Assembly: GCF_004803855.2 (NCBI RefSeq)
Contig: NZ_CP012552.1
Coordinates: 868,001-932,000 of the forward strand
Reading direction: 5' to 3'
Length of the DNA stretch: 64,000 bases
Source: Campylobacter sp. RM16192
Lineage (GTDB): Bacteria > Campylobacterota > Campylobacteria > Campylobacterales > Campylobacteraceae
Shown here: one piece after another, positions 1-8,218 of the stretch
How positions within the stretch are numbered: the first letter of the stretch is position 1
How the letters are laid out: each line of letters starts with the position of its first letter
Translations under genes and position numbers: made by a program
The notes under the pieces: generated by a model
Told to the model about the DNA's origin: nothing
The model's database searches: none
Seen by the model: only the letters and a program-made list of their open reading frames with translations

Positions 1-62
1 GGGCTTACGACGAATCGGAACGCGATAGGTTTGGGTTTGATATTTACGACGGAGTGATGTAA
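1..62 (+). CDS. 3' end of an upstream phage gene (partial)
   Basis: An open frame (codons from base 3) runs from the window edge to a TAA at 60-62 and encodes about 19 residues ending FGFDIYDGVM. Its stop overlaps the ATG of the next gene (TAATG), an arrangement typical of coupled phage structural genes. The codon choice is plausible for the region. Too little is visible to name the product. It is probably another virion or structural protein, given what follows. Confidence 0.5.
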   Translation, partial: AYDESERDRFGFDIYDGVM

Positions 63-3000
63 TGACTGCTAGGGAGTTTTTGGGTAACGATCTTATAACT
101 AGTTTTGAAAAAGCCGGTTTTTCTCCGGAGAGTATTAACACCTTTGCGAAGACAGAGTATATGAAACAAAAATCTGAACTTGAGAAAAAACAAAGAGAGC
201 TTGAAAGCAGGGTTGAAGCAAGCAATCTTAATGATGAACTCAAAGCAAAAGTAATAGCGGGCGATATAGACGAAAAGACGGCTTTTGAGGCTCAAAAAAT
301 AGATGATATTAGGGGTTGGGCAGGAATAGGCAAGGGCGTAGTAAAAGGGGTTGCAAGCATATATAACGCAGCAGAAGAAGTTGTAGACAGGCTTAACCCT
401 TTTTATGAAGGGCAAAGAGATGAAAATGGCAAGTATATACACAAAAATCCTATAGGAAAAGCGTTAAAACCTCATATTGAGAAAGTAGAGCGGCTAGAGA
501 AGAGCTGGGCGAAAGCACATCCTGACGAGTGGAATATAAAAGGTGCTGTCGGCGAGATGTTTGGTAGCCTTGCAACTGACCCTATAAATTTTATACCGCT
601 TGCAAGTGGCGCAAATTTAGGCAGAAAAGCACTTTATTATGCTTCAACTGGAGCGCTTAGCAATGCTATATATGGAACAGGCATAGATGAAGATAAAAAT
701 GTCTTTAAAGATGCGGCAATAGGTGCCGGTGGCGGGGTTTTGCTTGGCGGTGTTATGGAGCTTGCCGCAAAAGGCATAAGTAGGCTTATAGCCAAAGCAA
801 AAGATGCCAGAATAAAAGAGGCAACTTCACAAGCTGATATAGATGCGCTAAACAATGATGATTTTTCAAGGGTGGATGCAGCATCACGTGTGGGCAAGCC
901 AAACGAACAAGAAGGCTTTGGCGTAAAGGAGTATATAGACTTTTATCTTCATAATAGCGGTGAGGATGTAAGAAGGCAGGTTTATAATGACTATCTTGCA
1001 GGTAAAGAAAAAAGCGTAATAGATGATGAGAAATTTAACGATATAAAAAATTTTAAAAGTGGGATAGAGTTTTTAAGTAATCCTAGTAAGGCGGAAGAGT
1101 ATTTTGCTCCTTTACAAATGGAGCGCGATGCGGTTATGGATAGCATTTATAAAGCCAAAGAGAGCTCATTAACACAATATGCGGATATGCAAAAAACAAC
1201 TCACAAGATAGTTAAAGAAAACCCAAACTTAAGACCGAGAATGCTAACCGAGCTTGTAAATTTAGCTCACAAGCCGACCAAAGAAGAGGCTTTTATAACA
1301 AGTCTTATAAATAACGGACAAGGCGTTGAAAATAGGTTTAGCGGCTATAGAATACTTTATGCTATAGAAAATAGCTTTGTTTTTAATACTCCTACGGATA
1401 TGTTTTATGCAAGGCTTAAAAAAGCCGGCTTTACCGATGAGGCGGCGGAAGCTTTTACGGATAGTTACGCCAAAAAAGATTTAAACATAGCTAACGAATT
1501 TATAGGCGTTAAAGTAGACGAAGAGGGCGAAAAATTTATTTTAGATAGATTTATAAAAACAAAAGAGGCGGAGGCAAGAATAAATGAAAACAGCAGAGCA
1601 GAGGGTGCAGGAGAGGCTGGGAGGGTACAAAATAGCCTTTTTGGTCTCGGCGATAATGCAAGCAGAGCAGAGGCAGGACAAGCAGGCGATGCACAAATAC
1701 CACAAAATGGCAGACCAGATTCTCCAGTCGGCAGCGAGGATGCTGGGAGAGCCAAGATCGATGAAGCAGTGGAAGAGCGCGGAGCCGTTAAATTTGATGA
1801 CGCGGATAATGCCCGTATTAGCCCAGAGCAAGTGGTATCAAAAGAAAACTTCAGTATTGATGAAAAAATAATTGGCGAATGGAAAAAAGAATTTAATTTA
1901 AAAAGTGTTTATGATGATTATATAGCACAAATCCCGTCTCAGGTGAAAGAAATTTTAGGAGGAGCTGTAAGGTTAAAATTTGGGTCTTTGGTAAAATTGG
2001 TTGGTAGAAAGAGAACAGAATTTGTGTCTCTTATCAAGCCAACGCTTGAAAAGCCTGATTTTGTTGTAAAGGACGGCGACGGATATATTTTTATAAAAGA
2101 TATTGGCGATAAAAAGGCTGTTTTTACAAGTATTACAAAAGATTCCGGAGGTGAATATGTAGTCTCGAGTAATTCATTGAAAAAAATAAGTACATTACAA
2201 AACAAAATTGACAGCGGCGCAGAAGTAATTTTTAAAAGCGGAGAAGCTTCAAATATACTCGCTGAAGCTTTTACGGGCAAGACGTTTCATGCCAAACCGC
2301 TTTCTAAAGATATTATACCACAAAACGGCGGATATGATACTACAATCGGTAACAAACAAGAAGAGAATACGGGCATTATCCAAACTTTCATCCCGCAAGG
2401 TAGCAAATCGGCAGGCGAGCTTGGGCTACCAACGAATTTAAATAAAATTAGTGATGAGGCAGAAGTAATTTTTAAAAGCGGGGTATTTGAGAAAGATAGC
2501 GCTTTTGCCAGCAGGACAGACTTTGGTAAAACTCCTATCAAAGCCAACGTGAAGACTGCCACGTCGAGCGATACCGTCCGAAGCTCTGGCGCCCTAAAGC
2601 CCATAGAACACTCTTCGGACAAAGGTATTATATCAAAAAAAATAAAAAATGGAGAAGATATAGATTTTAGCGATAAAAAAGTAGTAAATGAGATTCAAAA
2701 AAGTGTAGATAACTTCGTAAAAGATAGCCTACAAGACATAAACGTAAAGGATGAAATTTTAAGAGAATTTGATCTAAAAAATGTAAAGACGCTTGCAAAA
2801 GGCAAGAGTATAGATCTAAACGAGGCGCAGATAAAAACTCTTAAAAAAGATATATCAAACAGCCAAATAAAATCTATCAATGAGAATAAATTTTACTTTG
2901 ATAAGGTTGGCAAAGGTGGAGATAAAAGGCGGTATTTTGTGGATTTTGACGAGAGCGGAGCGGTTAAGATAGACGGCTTTAGCAAGGCTGATATAGACGA

Positions 3001-3673
3001 AATTCCAGTTAGAAAAAGCGCAATGGATGAGCTTATGGGTAAAGATAAGCTAAAAGGTATGAGCTTTGAAGAAAAGGCGGCTTATCACAACGAGCTTGAT
3101 CCTATCAAAAAAGAAAAGATAGTAAAGACCGCCGAGTTAAATAGGCTAAAAAGGGAGGTTAGGGGGATAGCCAACGTAGCCTTTAACGATAAAAAATCAA
3201 CTTTGGTAAATAAAGACCTATCCGCGGCGGAGGAATTTATAAAATTTGAAAAAGGGATAGAAAACCCTGTAAGCAAAAAAGGCTTTGGCGCAGAGCATAT
3301 AAAAAAGCATTTAGACCCTAAAGAGAGTGGGTTTGTCACAAAAAAAGAGTATCTAAAGATGGGAGACGTGATCAGAAACGGCGAGATGAGCCTAAAAGAC
3401 GGCAAGAGAATTTATGAGGCTTATAACGATGAGGGGGTTAGATTTAGAGTGATAGCGGGTGAAAAAAACGGGAAAGAGAGAATAATAAGCTTCTTTTCTA
3501 ACAGAAAGCCCGGCATAGAGAATAATACTCTAACTTACAATTACTCCGGGCACAATGAAATTATAAACTTTAAATCTAAAAAACAGCTTATTGCCGAAAG
3601 AAAGTTTGAAGAGTTTAAGGCTAAAAATCTTGATGAAGATGGAAATATAAAAGACGGATTGGAGCTATGCTGA
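62..3673 (+). CDS. Large phage polyvalent protein with predicted RNase-like (BECR-fold) domains
   Basis: A 1203-residue protein of an integrated phage. The N-terminal third is helical and carries a Gly/Ala-rich hydrophobic segment near residues 215-240 (GAGGGVLLGG), of the kind seen in internal virion or polyvalent proteins that enter the cell with phage DNA. Residues about 500-590 are a low-complexity Ala/Gly/Glu linker. Residues about 600-745 (SLIKPTLEKPDFVV, then FTSITKD and VVSSNSLKKI) and 1070-1155 (GAEHIKKHLDP, RIYEAYNDEGVRFRVIAGE, IISFFSNR) resemble the phage Barnase-EndoU-ColicinE5/D-RelE (PBECR) nuclease families. This assignment is by pattern only. The start overlaps the preceding stop and the stop overlaps the next gene. 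An 8-residue motif, AEVIFKSG, is repeated exactly 80 codons apart (see repeat). Function is not certain; it could be an ejected virion protein that also delivers toxins. Confidence 0.7.
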   Translation: MTAREFLGNDLITSFEKAGFSPESINTFAKTEYMKQKSELEKKQRELESRVEASNLNDELKAKVIAGDIDEKTAFEAQKIDDIRGWAGIGKGVVKGVASIYNAAEEVVDRLNPFYEGQRDENGKYIHKNPIGKALKPHIEKVERLEKSWAKAHPDEWNIKGAVGEMFGSLATDPINFIPLASGANLGRKALYYASTGALSNAIYGTGIDEDKNVFKDAAIGAGGGVLLGGVMELAAKGISRLIAKAKDARIKEATSQADIDALNNDDFSRVDAASRVGKPNEQEGFGVKEYIDFYLHNSGEDVRRQVYNDYLAGKEKSVIDDEKFNDIKNFKSGIEFLSNPSKAEEYFAPLQMERDAVMDSIYKAKESSLTQYADMQKTTHKIVKENPNLRPRMLTELVNLAHKPTKEEAFITSLINNGQGVENRFSGYRILYAIENSFVFNTPTDMFYARLKKAGFTDEAAEAFTDSYAKKDLNIANEFIGVKVDEEGEKFILDRFIKTKEAEARINENSRAEGAGEAGRVQNSLFGLGDNASRAEAGQAGDAQIPQNGRPDSPVGSEDAGRAKIDEAVEERGAVKFDDADNARISPEQVVSKENFSIDEKIIGEWKKEFNLKSVYDDYIAQIPSQVKEILGGAVRLKFGSLVKLVGRKRTEFVSLIKPTLEKPDFVVKDGDGYIFIKDIGDKKAVFTSITKDSGGEYVVSSNSLKKISTLQNKIDSGAEVIFKSGEASNILAEAFTGKTFHAKPLSKDIIPQNGGYDTTIGNKQEENTGIIQTFIPQGSKSAGELGLPTNLNKISDEAEVIFKSGVFEKDSAFASRTDFGKTPIKANVKTATSSDTVRSSGALKPIEHSSDKGIISKKIKNGEDIDFSDKKVVNEIQKSVDNFVKDSLQDINVKDEILREFDLKNVKTLAKGKSIDLNEAQIKTLKKDISNSQIKSINENKFYFDKVGKGGDKRRYFVDFDESGAVKIDGFSKADIDEIPVRKSAMDELMGKDKLKGMSFEEKAAYHNELDPIKKEKIVKTAELNRLKREVRGIANVAFNDKKSTLVNKDLSAAEEFIKFEKGIENPVSKKGFGAEHIKKHLDPKESGFVTKKEYLKMGDVIRNGEMSLKDGKRIYEAYNDEGVRFRVIAGEKNGKERIISFFSNRKPGIENNTLTYNYSGHNEIINFKSKKQLIAERKFEEFKAKNLDEDGNIKDGLELC
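2219..2481 (+). repeat. 23-bp in-frame direct repeat inside the polyvalent gene
   Basis: The same 23 bases (beginning GCAGAAGTAATTTTTAAAAG) occur at 2219-2241 and 2459-2481, exactly 240 bp apart and in the same reading frame, giving AEVIFKSG twice. Flanking sequence differs. This suggests an internal module duplication or a recombination seam between the two predicted nuclease-containing parts. Confidence 0.85.
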
Positions 3674-6114
3674 TGGATAAGGTAAAGTGTCCTTTAAGGG
3701 AGCTAAAAGAGAAGCAGGGCGGGCTTTTAAAGTATTTAAACAAGCTTGACAACTTTGTGGATGATGCCTTTGAAAAGGTTGAGGGCGGATATGATAAATT
3801 CGCGAATTGGGCGGATGAGAATATCCCGTATGCAGGCAAAGTTCTTGATGTGAGGAAATTCGGCAAAGAGGTTGATGAACTCTTGCAAACTTATACAAGA
3901 ACTAGAGCTGCTATATATGCTCAGGCTAAGCAGTTTAAAGAGCATTTTGGTAATCTAAGTGTGAGCGATAGAAAGATACTCTTTAGGGCACTTGACGGAG
4001 AGCTTGGCAAAGACGGGTTAGAAGAGCTTGCAGGTGAGAGCGTGGTGGCAACTGAAAAGATAGTAGAAAGCCTTCCTGAGCATCTTAGAGGTCTATATAC
4101 AAAGGTAAGGCAGGCTATAGACAACGGCGCAAACGCTCTAGTAGAAGCGGGAGCTCTTGATAAAGATAACGTCATAACTCACTACATAAAACACTACTAT
4201 AAAAAGCATCTTGAAGAGGCGCAAGGTAACGCGAAAATAGCAAAAGCGCTTTCTCAATCAAAATTTTTTAAAAGAAAAGATCTCACATGGGAGCAAAAAC
4301 AGCTGCTTGAGATAGAAGATGACGCGGCATTTGCAATCACAAACACTATCTTAGAGCAGAAGTTGCAGCTGCAAAAGGCGAATTTGCTCAAAGAGTTTGC
4401 CGATAAATTTGCTATAGATGAGAGCGAGTTTATAGCTTTAAAAACAGGGGAACCCCGCGCGCGGGGACTTCAGAGGGGCGCAGGGGATGAAATCACCGCC
4501 CGTAAAGACGGGCTTGGCTCGTCTGCGGACGTAGAATATGTAAGAGTGAGTGATGAGAGTGTAGGAGGCGGCGTTAAAAAATATGGGGCGCTTGCGGGCA
4601 AATATGTCCCGAAAGAGATACACACGGCTTTAAAAGAGGCGGAAGTGTTCGGGCGAGAGATGGCGAGGTATAATCACTTCTACTATAAAATCATAGATCA
4701 TATCAAGGTGAACGTAACTGTCAAAAATCCTTTTACACATGCCTATAACTTCGTCTCAAATATGTCGCTGGCGTTTTTGCATGGAGACTTTTTGGAAAGC
4801 ATGAAGATGTTTGGCAAGGCAATGAGTAGGGACGGGGAGTTTAAAAAATGGGAGAAGTTCGCGGACTCGCTAGGACTTGATAGCCATTTAAACGATCTTG
4901 AAGGAGTGATAAAGCCGCTAAAAGGTGATGTGCAAAAGGGCAAACTGCGAAAAATAGGGGAGTTTTTGTATATGACAGAGGGCTCTAAAAGCGGCGACTT
5001 CGCAAGGAGGCTGTATGCGCTGGAGGATAAGATATTTAAGATCGCAAGATTTAAGAAAAATTTAGAGGCTATCGCCAAAGACAGGGGCTTTAATGTAAAT
5101 GACTTTAAGAAATTTAGCCCTGATGAGCTTGCCGCTGCGATGAAGGATGCGCAGTATCATTATGTGGACTATTCTACTCATTTTAACGGTACTTTGAAGC
5201 TAGCTGATAAGAGTGGTGTGATGCCTTTTATCCATTATTCGGTTAAAGCTACGCCTATGGTGCTAAAGGCAGCCATGAAGAAGCCGCATAGGTTTTTGAT
5301 GATGCAGGCTGTGATGGCAGGGCTTGGTGCGAGCGCTTGGCTTGGAGATAATGAAAAAGAAAACCTTGCAAAACCAAAGTGGGCGGAAAGCGGAGTGCTG
5401 CCTAATATATTCGGATTAAAAAGCTGGACCAGGGTAGGCAGTACAGGCTGGTACTTTAACTCAGGGCGGCTTATGCCCGGGTTTAGGTTTGATGGGTTTG
5501 ATAAGCTTGAATTTACCGGCGGGTTTGTGATGGGAGCTGGAAATATTATCTTAGCTGGTAATAGTACGCTTGGATACAGCCTTGAAGGTGAGGATGATAC
5601 GATGCTTGAGCGAATTTTTAGCCGCAGCGGAGAGCTTGTAAAAAGCTACTTTCCGCCTATAACGCTTGGAAGATATGCAAGGCAGCTTGGCGAACAGGCA
5701 ATCGCGGATATAACGGGGCTTGACATAGCACCAAAAGACTATAACAAAGAGGATCTCGGATATGGTGGGATACTTTTGCGCGGTGTCGGTGTGAGGCGAT
5801 TTGATCCTGAGAAAGAGTATAAAAAAGAGGTAAATAAGGTCAAGCGCGAGTATGCGAAGCTCGTGCCTGCAAGAGTGCCTGATAGCAAGGACAAAGATAA
5901 GATGCGAAAGGCGAAAGCCCATAATGAAAAGCTTGCGAAGATGGATAAATCAAAGCTTGAAGAGAAGAAACGCGAGCTGGAGAGAAAATTTAAGCTATAT
6001 AAGGATGTAGCGAAAAAAGACGGCGTGAAGCTTGATATAGAGCTACTTAGGCGTGAGAAGGCTGGCGGCTTTGGCGGCGCAGATCCGTTTAAGAGCCTAA
6101 AATTTGGCTCTTGA
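3673..6114 (+). CDS. Large phage protein, possible internal virion/polyvalent component
   Basis: About 813 residues, directly coupled to the preceding gene: the upstream TGA (3671-3673) overlaps the ATG at 3673, and GGAG at 3661-3664 is well spaced for it. An ATG at 3667 is in frame but too close to the ribosome site. The protein is mainly helical and charged. It has a segment near residues 345-380 (NPFTHAYNFVSNMSLAFLHG) and another near 515-540 (SGVMPFIHYSVKATPMVLKAA) that recall C-terminal parts of phage large polyvalent proteins, followed by a short hydrophobic stretch (FLMMQAVMAGLGASAWLG). The last 120 residues form a highly charged probable coiled coil. No catalytic motif was recognised. 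The linker near residues 260-290 is encoded by unusually GC-rich hairpins. Confidence 0.65.
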   Translation: MDKVKCPLRELKEKQGGLLKYLNKLDNFVDDAFEKVEGGYDKFANWADENIPYAGKVLDVRKFGKEVDELLQTYTRTRAAIYAQAKQFKEHFGNLSVSDRKILFRALDGELGKDGLEELAGESVVATEKIVESLPEHLRGLYTKVRQAIDNGANALVEAGALDKDNVITHYIKHYYKKHLEEAQGNAKIAKALSQSKFFKRKDLTWEQKQLLEIEDDAAFAITNTILEQKLQLQKANLLKEFADKFAIDESEFIALKTGEPRARGLQRGAGDEITARKDGLGSSADVEYVRVSDESVGGGVKKYGALAGKYVPKEIHTALKEAEVFGREMARYNHFYYKIIDHIKVNVTVKNPFTHAYNFVSNMSLAFLHGDFLESMKMFGKAMSRDGEFKKWEKFADSLGLDSHLNDLEGVIKPLKGDVQKGKLRKIGEFLYMTEGSKSGDFARRLYALEDKIFKIARFKKNLEAIAKDRGFNVNDFKKFSPDELAAAMKDAQYHYVDYSTHFNGTLKLADKSGVMPFIHYSVKATPMVLKAAMKKPHRFLMMQAVMAGLGASAWLGDNEKENLAKPKWAESGVLPNIFGLKSWTRVGSTGWYFNSGRLMPGFRFDGFDKLEFTGGFVMGAGNIILAGNSTLGYSLEGEDDTMLERIFSRSGELVKSYFPPITLGRYARQLGEQAIADITGLDIAPKDYNKEDLGYGGILLRGVGVRRFDPEKEYKKEVNKVKREYAKLVPARVPDSKDKDKMRKAKAHNEKLAKMDKSKLEEKKRELERKFKLYKDVAKKDGVKLDIELLRREKAGGFGGADPFKSLKFGS
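4453..4513 (+). repeat. Two GC-rich hairpins inside the coding sequence
   Basis: A perfect 14-bp palindrome CCCCGCGCGCGGGG lies at 4453-4466. A second hairpin, GCCCGT-AAAG-ACGGGC, lies at 4498-4513. Both sit in an AT-rich gene and encode a Gly/Arg-rich linker (GEPRARGLQRGAGD). The base composition contrasts sharply with the surroundings, as if a small palindromic element had been inserted in frame. Confidence 0.75.
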
Positions 6115-6127
6115 TTTTATAATCCCT

Positions 6128-6148
6128 GAGCGCTGACGCCGAGCGCTC
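6128..6148 (+). terminator. Possible terminator after the phage protein gene
   Basis: A perfect inverted repeat GAGCGCT / AGCGCTC with a 7-base loop starts 13 bases after the stop at 6114. There is no T-run immediately after it (the next is near 6168), so the terminator call is moderate. The loop region CGCTGACGCC recurs in inverse orientation at 8727-8736, which is downstream of the terminase in its own reading direction. Confidence 0.5.
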
Positions 6149-6166
6149 TTGGGTGCAAATCATATT

Positions 6167-6396
6167 GTTTTTTTAAAGCCCAAAGGGCAAATTCTAACTC
6201 TGTCCAAACCGCACCACAAGTTTTAATCTCTCCATGCTTGTTTCAAAGCCTTTTAGGCTTTGAAACTCTAAATTAAAATAATCCACATGAAAAAAGCGAT
6301 TAGGTTAGAATTTGCCTTTTAGGCTTTGAAACTCTACTTCGTCCGCTTTTTGCAGTGTCTCGCTATGTTAGAATTTGCCTAAAAGCCTAAATGCAC
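6167..6396. repeat. Cluster of related palindromic / CRISPR-like repeats
   Basis: A 29-base unit beginning GTTAGAATTTGCC and ending GGCTTTGAAAC lies at 6304-6332. A partial copy sharing its first 14 bases is at 6367-6380. Its 3' part (23 bases with the following TCTA) recurs exactly at 6248-6270, where the left half instead completes an 11-bp perfect hairpin (6240-6266). An inverted copy at 6167-6198 has a compensating change: the central CCT/AGG pairing becomes CCC/GGG. Periods are 63 and 66 bases, with unlike sequence between. No cas gene is visible in the window. It could be a decayed mini-array, a bidirectional terminator cluster or protein-binding repeats. Confidence 0.6.
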
Positions 6397-6440
6397 ACAG
6401 TCAGCATTTTACAGCTCCCCTAACAAAAAGTCAAGGGGCG

Positions 6441-7298
6441 CTAAAAAATATTCATCCCTCTCTCAATACCCAAATGTTCGTCTTTGATAAACCTAGCATA
6501 GACTTTCAGTGTCATTTCTAAAGAGTGTCCTAGTATTTGTGATACCCACTTGATTGGGATTTCTCCTCTGACAGCCTTTTCCACCATGTGAGTAGCAAAA
6601 GTATGTCTTGTGTGTCTCAATGACCTATATTCTACTCCGCACTCCTTGCAAAGTCTTTTCCATGGCCTATACAAAGAATAGGAGCCAAATAGGTGATCAC
6701 GGTTGTATGAAAAAATCCACCTAGTGCCTTTATCAATCTGATCTAGATACGGCAATATCTCATCAAATAGTGGTATTTCTCTATCCACCTCTGTTTTTGT
6801 CCTGTTTTTCACAATACCTCTTGAGAGGCTCTTTGTGATAGATATAGTTTTTTTCTCAAAATCTATATCGCTCCACTCAAGAGCCAGTATCTCGCATGTC
6901 CTAGCCCCTGTATAAAAGGCAACAGCCAAAAAAGCCTGCATGCTACCGCTTGAGCATTCTAGTAGTTTTGTTACCTCTTCTTTTGTAAAAGGGGAGGTTC
7001 TTGGGATATGAACTTTTGGATATTTGGCTTTTAAAAAGGGATTCTTGTCAAGTATGCCTTTTTCTATCGCAAACTCGCAAGCTCTTCTCCACGCTAATAC
7101 AATCTTCTTGATTGTTTGAGGAGCTAGATAGCTTCTCATATGTTCTATCCATGCCACAATATCCGCTTGAGTGATTTTCTCTATATCACCTGGAAGTTTA
7201 TTTGTATGCTTATATAGGCATTTTATTTCGCCTACATAAGCATAGTCTGTTCGTTCAAGCTCCCTTATGTAGGAGCTTGAAATTTGTGAGAGTTTCAT
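6441..7298 (-). CDS. Phage tyrosine integrase
   Basis: A 285-residue site-specific recombinase that would catalyse integration and excision of the prophage. The N-terminal 90 residues form a SAM-like core-binding domain. The C-terminal catalytic domain shows TGARTCEILALEW (first catalytic Arg), LRHTRHTFATHM (H-x-x-R box), GHSLEMT and the nucleophile Tyr in LKVYARF. Its ATG lies two bases after the stop of the small gene upstream, so the two are probably co-transcribed. The tRNA-derived att remnant at 10478-10500 is a plausible target. It is distinct from the host XerH encoded at 42765-43832. Confidence 0.93.
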   Translation of the reverse strand: MKLSQISSSYIRELERTDYAYVGEIKCLYKHTNKLPGDIEKITQADIVAWIEHMRSYLAPQTIKKIVLAWRRACEFAIEKGILDKNPFLKAKYPKVHIPRTSPFTKEEVTKLLECSSGSMQAFLAVAFYTGARTCEILALEWSDIDFEKKTISITKSLSRGIVKNRTKTEVDREIPLFDEILPYLDQIDKGTRWIFSYNRDHLFGSYSLYRPWKRLCKECGVEYRSLRHTRHTFATHMVEKAVRGEIPIKWVSQILGHSLEMTLKVYARFIKDEHLGIERGMNIF

Positions 7299-7300
7299 AT

Positions 7301-7705
7301 CTAGAACCTCTCAATCCATCTTTCTTCTTCGTATTCTTTCTTAGAAACTTCTATATATCCTAAATCTCCTTCTATAGTTGTAGCTAGTATTTTCCCGTTC
7401 TCTAGTTCGACAAAATGGTCTATGCTTCCATTTCCTATTGGGCTTGTGTTTCTAAATATTTTATTTTTAACAAAGTATTTTTCGCTGTTATTAGATGTTA
7501 TCGTTGCAAACATCTTTTTATCTTTGTCGCCGATATAATCGCCTGGCTCAAGCCAATATATTTTTGTGCCTTCGGTGACATACATATATTCTCCTATCAT
7601 ACCATTATAAAATCTGACTAGGTACTCTTTGCCTTTCCCGGAGACGTTTTTTGCTCCGCTTATGATTTGTGTGTATTCTCCGCTTTTGATGTTTTGTGGT
7701 TTCAT
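7301..7705 (-). CDS. Small phage protein of unknown function upstream of the integrase
   Basis: A predicted 134-residue soluble protein starting MKPQNIKSGEY. This start is chosen because AAAGGAC lies just ahead of it. A longer form from 7726 would place the ribosome site inside the gene. It is rich in beta-prone, Gly- and Tyr-containing segments (YLVRFYNGMIGEYMYVTEG, YWLEPGDYIGD) and ends in an acidic stretch. I recognise no family. Its position directly before the integrase and opposite an HTH gene suggests a role in lysogeny or excision control, which is inference only. Confidence 0.6.
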   Translation of the reverse strand: MKPQNIKSGEYTQIISGAKNVSGKGKEYLVRFYNGMIGEYMYVTEGTKIYWLEPGDYIGDKDKKMFATITSNNSEKYFVKNKIFRNTSPIGNGSIDHFVELENGKILATTIEGDLGYIEVSKKEYEEERWIERF

Positions 7706-7880
7706 TTTTTGTCCTTTCTGAAACATTTTGTTTTAATTTATTGAAATAATAACACAAATTGTTTTATTTGTCAAGAGTTTTTAAAACATTTTGAATTATT
7801 TTTCTAAAAAAATAAAATATTTTGTTTCATTTTTTGATATAATCGCAATAATAATATATAATGTATAAGGGGGGAACAAA
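7706..7880. promoter_or_regulatory. Divergent phage control region with repeated operator-like motifs
   Basis: This gap separates the leftward integrase operon from the rightward HTH gene. It contains an 18-bp dyad ACAAAT-TGTTTT-ATTTGT at 7754-7771. It also has three similar direct motifs of the form ACATTTTG/ATATTTTG followed by an A/T-rich half (near 7723, 7786 and 7817). A TATAAT -10 box lies at 7838-7843 and a strong GGGGGG-rich ribosome site precedes 7881. The arrangement looks like a small lysogeny switch, with the HTH protein as the likely ligand. Confidence 0.55.
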
Positions 7881-8105
7881 ATGACAAAACATGAATTCAC
7901 ATCCAAACTAAAAGCAATGAACCTATCTGTAGCAGATTTTGCGGCTACAGTCGGTCTCAATCCTGCATCAGTGAGAAGTTTCAATGACGAAAAGCGTCCA
8001 GTCCCAGACTGGATAGAGAGCTGGCTTGCAAATTATGAGAAAGCTAAAGCTTTTGACGAGCTTTTGGATCTTTTGGAAAAATTCAGACAAAAAAATAAGC
8101 GCTAA
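7881..8105 (+). CDS. Small HTH-type phage regulator
   Basis: A 74-residue basic protein. Residues 15-45 (LSVADFAATVGLNPASVRSF) fit a helix-turn-helix of the XRE/Cro type, followed by a charged C-terminal helix (ELLDLLEKFRQKNKR). It starts at ATG 7881 after a strong purine-rich ribosome site (AAGGGGGG). It faces away from the integrase operon across a region with operator-like dyads, so a repressor or Cro-like role is likely. The size is typical of such proteins. I cannot assign a named family. Confidence 0.7.
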   Translation: MTKHEFTSKLKAMNLSVADFAATVGLNPASVRSFNDEKRPVPDWIESWLANYEKAKAFDELLDLLEKFRQKNKR

Positions 8106-8218
8106 GCACCAACACACGGGAAATGCGGGAGCAAAATAACAAGATGAACTGTCGGGGTGGGGTGTATGTGTGAGTTTTTGAGAGTTTAGCCAGCCCATTT
8201 TACGAAAAAGGAGTGTTT

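Noticed and set aside
1584-1871. A 95-residue frame (MKTAEQRVQERLGG...) with a GGAGG site, nested in another frame of the 1203-residue phage gene.
   Set aside because: Its codons are rich in CAG, AGG and CTG, unlike this AT-rich genome. The long frame has the expected A/T-ending codons through the same bases, so the nested frame is probably accidental.
6167-6396. Calling the repeat cluster a definite CRISPR array.
   Set aside because: The units are few and uneven, one is inverted, and no cas gene is in the window. It is kept as a repeat cluster.
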